A DNA stretch of 64,000 nucleotides from Punica granatum (taxonomy: Eukaryota > Streptophyta > Magnoliopsida > Myrtales > Lythraceae), in NCBI RefSeq assembly GCF_007655135.1, contig NC_045128.1:7998001-8062000 (forward strand), given 5' to 3'. The notes beneath the pieces were generated by a model. The model saw only the letters and a list, made by a program, of their open reading frames with translations. It did not search any database and had not been told where the DNA came from. This document shows, in pieces, positions 58,652 to 64,000 of this stretch (the first letter of the stretch is position 1; each line of letters starts with the position of its first letter). The position numbers were made by a program, and so were the translations under genes.

Positions 58652-59280
58652 TCACAGTGGTTTTACGCCTTTAAGAGCCTCCAGAATGTGAACCTCTCTG
58701 ACCAGAAATAAAGAGTGCTTGATCCCGTTGATGTGAATCCTCATGTTGATCATTATGGTGCCTGTTACTAGATGTTCAATAACCATGCTTAACCAGGGGA
58801 AAGGGGCATCGTTCAAAGCCGCGACTACATCAGTCAGTTCCTTGATCACTGGAAGTCTGGAACTGTAATAGACACAACACAAATCAGCAGTTGTTCCAAG
58901 CTTCTCTCTTTTCCGGGGGGAATAGCGCTTACCAGAAGCTTCTTCTTTTCCATCAGAATTGCTTATAGAAGCTTCTTCGTTAGATTTGTAAATCGAGGAT
59001 CCAGCTCTCTTTTCCATCTTGCACAGGGCTGCCAATGTCATTCGCAACCTGTCCAAGAGCAATCACAATCACAGTCGAATTCACCCTTCAGACCACAGAC
59101 GAGTGATTCAAACACATTGACTGCTTTAATAGCCAAATCAGGGACCCCGCTGCAATCATTGGAGACCCTTACTCAAGAAATTATGTCAAAACTCATTCTT
59201 CCACAGAAGGTTCATAACCGATGGCACATTTGTGTAAATCCAAGGTACAATTCCTAAGTTAGTCCGACTGAGAGAGAACT
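58652..59280 (-). pseudogene. Unrecognised helical protein family, copy X2, unit B
   Basis: Frame of 136 codons reading RMTLAALCKMEKRAGSSIYK, EEASISNSDGKEEASGKRYS, VIKELTDVVAALNDAPFPWL, VIEHLVTG and REVHILEALKGV. Colinear with 27023-28060. Homology to unit A stops at about 59280, where the unrelated block begins, so the 5' part of this copy is lost. Confidence 0.42.
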
Positions 59281-60334
59281 TGTGAGACCTGACATTTTAA
59301 TTTCAAATAGGACACGTATACATATGCTTACATGTTTTTATATATATACATATGTCATACACATTGCTGGAGCAATAAAAAGAAAAAAAAGGGGGGATGG
59401 AGGCAAAACTTTTCCCCTGAGGACCGCCTCATTCATTCCATTTTTCTTTTGTTCCTTTGTCTGGTTTAGCTGGGAAAAATCAAGAGAAAGAGAACAGAGG
59501 AAACAGAGAGATTGAGAGAGAGAGAAAGAGAACAAGAAAGAGAGCCAGAGAACGATAGAGAGGCAGTGAACGAGACAGAGAGCGAGATGGAGAGCAATTG
59601 GGCGGTGGAGAACTTGGCTAGAAATTCACGGAGGGGGACTAAGGACTCGGCTTGGAGAACAGGGAGATGGAGGGAGTGTTGATTTTGAGTTGGATTGAGG
59701 ATGAACGGTTCTTTAAAGGATTAAGTACTTCCTAGGTATCGATCAAATCTTGTGCTCTATACTACCGCTCAAGAAGCTTTAGTTTCTATTGGTTTCAAAT
59801 GCCTTACTGTTTATCATGATTAAGACGAGAATTAGAGGTCGAGTTTATACTTAGATTAGTGGCACGTTTTAAGTGTTAATTGAGATTATTCTTGTCTTGT
59901 TTGTGTTGTTGGTTAGGAATTAATTTGAGATTTCTCTATGTGAGTTGAGTTGCCTTGCTGGCAATCGATTAAGATTCCTCTTTTGTTAATCGGCTTTTTC
60001 TCTACTAGATATTAAATTTGATGTTCTTTCCTGACTTGTGTTGTCTTGGTTATGTTAGTTTCTTTAAGCCATTTTATCTCTTGTTCTAGTTGTGATTGAA
60101 GGAAGCTTGAAGGATCGACTGTTACTGCAAGTTAGGGACAATGCTGATGTTTAATTGTTTATTTCTTTGAATATGAGATTAGCTGCTGATGAGAAATTGT
60201 AGGAAGTAAAAGGGAGGAATAGGAGAAGTTGGGTATTGATTCGGTCAAAATCATTGGAAGAAACATTTTCTTAGATTTGTTTGAGATAAAAGACTGCAAA
60301 GAGATCATGGGTTAAAAGAAGTTCAATTTTCATT
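59281..60334. other. Unit-specific block at the B/C boundary
   Basis: 1.05 kb with no match in the other unit junctions (the corresponding A/B junction at 27580-29810 holds X2 5' sequence and X3). It starts TGAGACCTGACATTTTAA, has a GA-rich tract (59500-59600), then AT-rich sequence. The start and the GA-rich tract recall the stretch at 22381-22720, so it may be a TE fragment or solo LTR; no termini or target duplication could be established. Confidence 0.35.
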
Positions 60335-60590
60335 GGATGTGGTTGTGGTTCCTATCCAGGGCCGCCATCTCGATCGGGGGAAGAGGGCTGCGGGCAGTCC
60401 TTGACAGCTTCTCAGAATCGCAGGACGGTTCCTGCCTGCCGTCGGGATCTTTCAGCTTGTTGGCCTCGTCGCCGGCTTCATTGTTCACTTGGTTGAGCTC
60501 CTCCGAGAGGAACCTTCGTCCCACACAAGGCCTGAGGAGTGAGGAGCCCTCCCTCCTGAAAGACACTGCAGATCTCTGCACCCCCTCCAT
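60330..60590 (-). pseudogene. MAPK-substrate (At1g80180-like) N-terminal fragment, unit C
   Basis: Starts MEGVQRSAVSFRRE. An inserted and a deleted base put the middle out of frame (GSSLLRPCVGRR where unit A has SGLVWDDR), then the frame returns at FLSEELNQVNNEA. The third copy of the fragment, at the same distance from its TNL. Confidence 0.5.
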
Positions 60591-60982
60591 TGCTGCAGCT
60601 CTGAATCTTCGCTCTCTCTCTCTCTCGATCTTTCCTTTTAGGTGAGGTGAGGAATTGCTGGCAGACTTCTTTTTTTTTTTTTCTAATGATGAGATGAAGC
60701 TTCAGACTTTCTCTAAAAATGCGTAAATTTATTTGCATGTTGACAGGGCTATGAATGCGTAAATTTATATATTTGGAAAACCATAAATATAAAATTAAAA
60801 GTATATAAAGTCTCTTTGATAGATTTTTGTCAATCTAGAAATCGATAAGTTTCTTTGATAAATTATTATATGAGTGTGCTGAAACTGATATATCGTCATG
60901 TGCTTATCTTTCTTTATTGCTCGTAATTGTTATATCAACTAAGATATCCATATGTGCTGTAATGCTATGAGTGTTTACCTCA

Positions 60983-62764
60983 TCAATCGGCGTTGTTCTC
61001 AACTTCTAATCCATTGAAATGTCCCCGCACGCATCTCTTCTTCAGTTCATCAATATTTCTCACAGATCCGCAGACCTCGATGTGTATAGATGCCAAGAAC
61101 AATTTGTTGAGGCCTCTGATTTCTCTTAGCTTTGGGCAGCGCACTATATAGATCTCCTTTAGCCTTTTCGATTCCGACAGATTCCCGATCATTTCCAGGG
61201 AATTGCAGTTCCAGATATCTAAGTCCTCCAGGTATTCCAATTCTCCTAGGCCCCATATCTCAGCGAGCTCCTTCAAACACCTTAAACGTAACTTCTTGAG
61301 ATTTTCCAAGCGTGAGAAATCAAGTAATGGTGACTCAGCAAGGGATTCCCTACCCGAGATATCCAGCTGGGTCAAATTTCCCATCTGACAGGACAACTTG
61401 ACCAGCTCCTCCGAGCAACTCAATACATGCATACTTGTCAATCTCAGTCCCTGCAACCCTCGCAGAACTTCCAGCTGCTCATCTTTTACAAAGCAATATT
61501 CGAAATCAATGCTCCGCAGCTTCTTCAAGTTCGAGAAATCTGGGAGTTTTGTCCTTGCCGAGATATAGGTCAGTTTCAACATCCTTAGTGTGGACGGAAG
61601 TTGCGGGAGGCATTCCAAGCCCAAACATTGCAACTCCAAATTTTCTAAATTTGTCAAATTCTTAATCCCATCTATGCTGAAATTACAGACCTGATCCTGC
61701 AAGGAAGGAACCCCGTAGGGTGTTATACTAAGGTCTCTTAGATGAGAGAGCTGATTGAGTATAGTAGGAAATTCAGCGCTTTGTGAATCTTTAGGAACGT
61801 CTGTCAAAAAATGGCAGGTACCAGCAGATAAGTGTTCTAGCTTTGCTAACTTCCAGATAGAACTAGGCAACTTTCTTATGTTGCATCCATCCAGCAACAA
61901 GTCCCTTAATTCAGACATCTCTCCCACAGAATCTGGTAGAATCCTCAGTTTGGATGACTTCAGTTCCAATATTTCCAACGATTTCAAATCCCCAAGAGAG
62001 TCAGGAAGCTCCTCTATCTTCGTTGATTCTAACCACAACCACCGGAGTTTACTTAGTCGTCCAACAGAGTCAGGCAACGCACATAACTTTGTGTCGGACA
62101 GATTTAACGTAACTAATGATTCCAAGTCTCCGACAGCATCCGGTAGAATCCTCAGTTTAGACTCGTATAGGTTCAAGGTTTCCAGGGACTTCAAATCTCC
62201 TAGTGTGTCCGGAAGCTCCTCTATCTTTGTTGAACTTAAACACAGCGACTGAAGTCGAGTTAGCCATCCAACAGAGTTAGGCAATGCACTCAACTCTGTA
62301 CCAGACATGTCTAACTTAACTAGTGATTTCAAATCTCCGATTACGTCTGGAAGTGTCTTCATGCCACTACACTCGCTCATAGAGAGGTGCGTGAGATTCA
62401 CCAATCCTCCAATAGAGTCGGGAATTCTCGTAATTTCCACCCCATGTAATTTCATGACAGATAGAGAGTATAAATTACCAATTGATTCTGGTAAGTGGAA
62501 AGTAGCTCCATGATTCCCGTCCACCAAAATCTCTTCCAAATCTTCCAGCGAACCTAACTCTTCGGGCAACCCTCTGAGAGAAGGACAGCCCTGAAGATCA
62601 AGATGCTTCAGTCTTGTCAGCTTATTGATGGAGCCGTGTATTTCCGCTAAATTACGGCATCCTCCGAGAATCAATCTCTCTAAAGCGTCATTGTTGGACA
62701 AGTCAGGTGTACTTGTCAAGTTACAGCACCTAGTGAGGTCTAAGGCCTTCAAATTCTTTGCTAT
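60983..62764 (-). CDS. TNL C exon 4: leucine-rich repeats, open
   Basis: 593 codons plus stop. N-terminal LRRs (KALDLTRCCNLTSTPDLS) match A and B closely; the middle has one canonical and several divergent 46-residue modules; the C-terminal part keeps EHLSAGTCHFLTDVP and STLRMLKLTYISARTK, missing in A and B. Ends VENNAD. Confidence 0.9.
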   Translation of the reverse strand: MAKNLKALDLTRCCNLTSTPDLSNNDALERLILGGCRNLAEIHGSINKLTRLKHLDLQGCPSLRGLPEELGSLEDLEEILVDGNHGATFHLPESIGNLYSLSVMKLHGVEITRIPDSIGGLVNLTHLSMSECSGMKTLPDVIGDLKSLVKLDMSGTELSALPNSVGWLTRLQSLCLSSTKIEELPDTLGDLKSLETLNLYESKLRILPDAVGDLESLVTLNLSDTKLCALPDSVGRLSKLRWLWLESTKIEELPDSLGDLKSLEILELKSSKLRILPDSVGEMSELRDLLLDGCNIRKLPSSIWKLAKLEHLSAGTCHFLTDVPKDSQSAEFPTILNQLSHLRDLSITPYGVPSLQDQVCNFSIDGIKNLTNLENLELQCLGLECLPQLPSTLRMLKLTYISARTKLPDFSNLKKLRSIDFEYCFVKDEQLEVLRGLQGLRLTSMHVLSCSEELVKLSCQMGNLTQLDISGRESLAESPLLDFSRLENLKKLRLRCLKELAEIWGLGELEYLEDLDIWNCNSLEMIGNLSESKRLKEIYIVRCPKLREIRGLNKLFLASIHIEVCGSVRNIDELKKRCVRGHFNGLEVENNAD

Positions 62765-64000
62765 CTATATCATAACGATAAACATCGCAACAAAGGTAAG
62801 GATCATATTAAGAAGAATACTTTAAAATACAAGTTTTCTCAGGTACTTGGATATGTTACCTGAATCATGTTCCAGCCAACCCAGTTTTCAGTGATGAAAC
62901 TGTCGGAAAGGTCAAGAACCACTAAGTTCTCCAATGTTAAATTGGTCGCAGCAAAATCGGAAGGACATCGTTGCCATGTGAACCACTTTAACTTTGGAAG
63001 GAGATTCTCAAAGTCACCTGTCAGCTTTGCACCCACCAATTTCAGTAATCTTAGATTTCGAAAACCTGAAAACTGCTCATGTTTGAGAATGCCGTCGCCA
63101 TATAATTTCTCCAGAAAGAGCCCTTCAACATTTTCTTTTTCCTGAAAAAAAATAATCAGCAACCGTAAACCTTTGCTAGAAAATATCGTAAATCAATAAA
63201 AAGATCAAATGATTTGATTATTAAAACACTCATTACATATGTTACCTGCTTTATCTTCAATAGCTCCTTTGCTTCTTTGCTTGACCATATCCTGCTACGC
63301 TTGGTAGGATCACCAAAGCATTCCTCGCGAACAAGTTCCCTTCCAAGATCTTTGATCAGGTCATGCATTTGAAATTTATTGCCCGTAATTTTCACCAAAG
63401 ACATGGAAACAAGGACCTCAATTCCATCATCAGGGTAAAAGTCACAAGCTTCCCACATTAGAATTGCATTCGATCTCTCCTTGTTGATGAAAAAGCAGGC
63501 TATGTCAAGAAATATCTGTTTTTGGTCAAACTCCAATGCATCAAAACTTATCTTCAGCTTTTCTTGGACATCTCGATTGGGCACATTCTTTAGCCGCTCA
63601 ATTGTCGCTTTCCATCTCTTCTTCTCACGTTGATAAAGAAGGGAACCTATGACTTCGATGGCCAAAGGAAGTCTTCCAGTAAGAGAGATAACTTCGTCTG
63701 AAAGAATTCGGAAGTCACTTGGAGGAGAGTCTTCTCCAAAGGCATGTCTACTGAAAAGTTGGAGAGCTTGGTCACGATCCATCTCCTGCATAACAAGAGT
63801 ACGAGCTTCTTTGGTGAAAATACTTATGTCCCTAGTCGTTATGATTATCCTGCTTCCAGAACCAAACCAACCCAACATCCCAACTATCATCTCTATTTGT
63901 TTTCTTTGATTAACATCATCAAGGACAATGAGAGCCCTCCTCCTACGAAAATTTTCTCGGAGCATTGTCATAGTGTCGATCTTTTGAAAGTTTTTCAACT
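60983..64000 (-). CDS. TIR-NB-LRR resistance gene C, 5' part beyond the window
   Basis: Flax L6-like TNL. Visible exons: NB-ARC from the window edge to 63246, LRR 63141-62860, LRR 62764-60983 (TGA). All are open, with intact donors (CAG/GTAACA) and acceptors (CAG or TAG) and matching phase. NB-ARC shows ALIVLDDV, GSRIIITTRD, a GRLPLA variant of GLPLA, LDIACFFINKE and QMHDLIKDLG; the P-loop and TIR lie outside. The last exon has 593 codons and contains two LRR segments (about 64 and 18 residues) that A and B have lost. The only copy with no lesion in view, hence the likely working gene. Confidence 0.9.
63246..64000 (-). CDS. TNL C exon 2 (NB-ARC), partial
   Basis: Open from the window edge to the donor at 63246-63244. 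Begins within the region before kinase-2 (LRENFRRRRALIVLDDV) and runs through MHD. The 5' end is cut by the window. Confidence 0.9.

Larger units (their letters stand above)
28518..59280. repeat. Tandem segmental duplication, unit B
   Basis: Second copy of the unit. It is collinear with 1-27580, carries a Copia element (39079-44519) that unit A lacks, and loses homology to unit A at about 59280. Without the Copia it is shorter than unit A. Relative to A it lacks a 1226-bp piece (A 15482-16707), about 314 bp of the TIR exon, and the stretch that follows X2 in unit A. It has about 480 bp near 51050-51530 that A lacks. Confidence 0.93.
60335..64000. repeat. Tandem segmental duplication, unit C (start only)
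   Basis: Homology to units A and B resumes at about 60335 with the MAPK-substrate fragment and continues through the TNL LRR exons and part of the NB-ARC exon to the window end. The X3 remnant that precedes this point in units A and B is missing here and is replaced by an unrelated block (59281-60334). Confidence 0.9.

Overview
The window is nuclear DNA from a dicot plant. It is AT-rich and has split genes with GT-AG introns, TIR-NB-LRR (TNL) resistance genes (a class absent from grasses), a Ty1/copia retrotransposon primed by initiator tRNA-Met, and pseudogenes of a plastid-type rubredoxin and of plant SEN1/TRANK1-like helicases. The TNLs resemble the flax L6/M type, with a hydrophobic N-terminal anchor before the TIR domain. 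A woody rosid, possibly Myrtaceae, is my guess, but nothing here proves the family.

The layout is a large tandem segmental duplication. Unit A (about 1-28517) and unit B (28518-59280) run in the same order and orientation. Unit C starts at about 60335 and runs off the window. Order within a unit: remnant X3 of an unrecognised gene family (-), an N-terminal fragment of a MAPK-substrate (At1g80180-like) gene (-), a TNL gene (-), a rubredoxin pseudogene (+), a SEN1/TRANK1-like helicase pseudogene (+), a small one-TM protein gene (-) fused head to head with its own inverted copy, a very small ORF (+), a long AT-rich stretch with a GC-rich hairpin-repeat block, then remnants X1 and X2 (-). TNL stop codons lie at 2714, 30423 and 60983. 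The B-C spacing includes a 5.4-kb Copia element.

The three TNLs are in different states. A is open from the TIR exon into the LRR exon but has one TAA (3311-3313) that removes about the last 198 residues. B is a clear pseudogene: 5' deletion of the TIR exon, two CGA-to-TGA nonsense codons, a lost splice donor, an LRR frameshift and 3' LRR deletions. C is open over everything visible (part of NB-ARC plus both LRR exons) and is the best candidate for a working gene. LRR modules of 138 bp (46 residues) differ in number between copies. A and B share LRR deletions relative to C, so A and B are sister copies.

The Copia element (39079-44519) has 702-bp LTRs that differ at 3 positions and a 5-bp target duplication CCTAT. 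Unit A keeps the empty site. It sits inside an intron of the unit-B rubredoxin pseudogene and has a single in-frame TGA in its gag-pol frame.

The units diverge unevenly. The segment with the rubredoxin and helicase pseudogenes (A about 10150-15000) is nearly identical between A and B, while the TNL and X regions differ by several percent, which suggests gene conversion. No CRISPR, bacterial or phage content, and no tRNA or rRNA gene, was seen.
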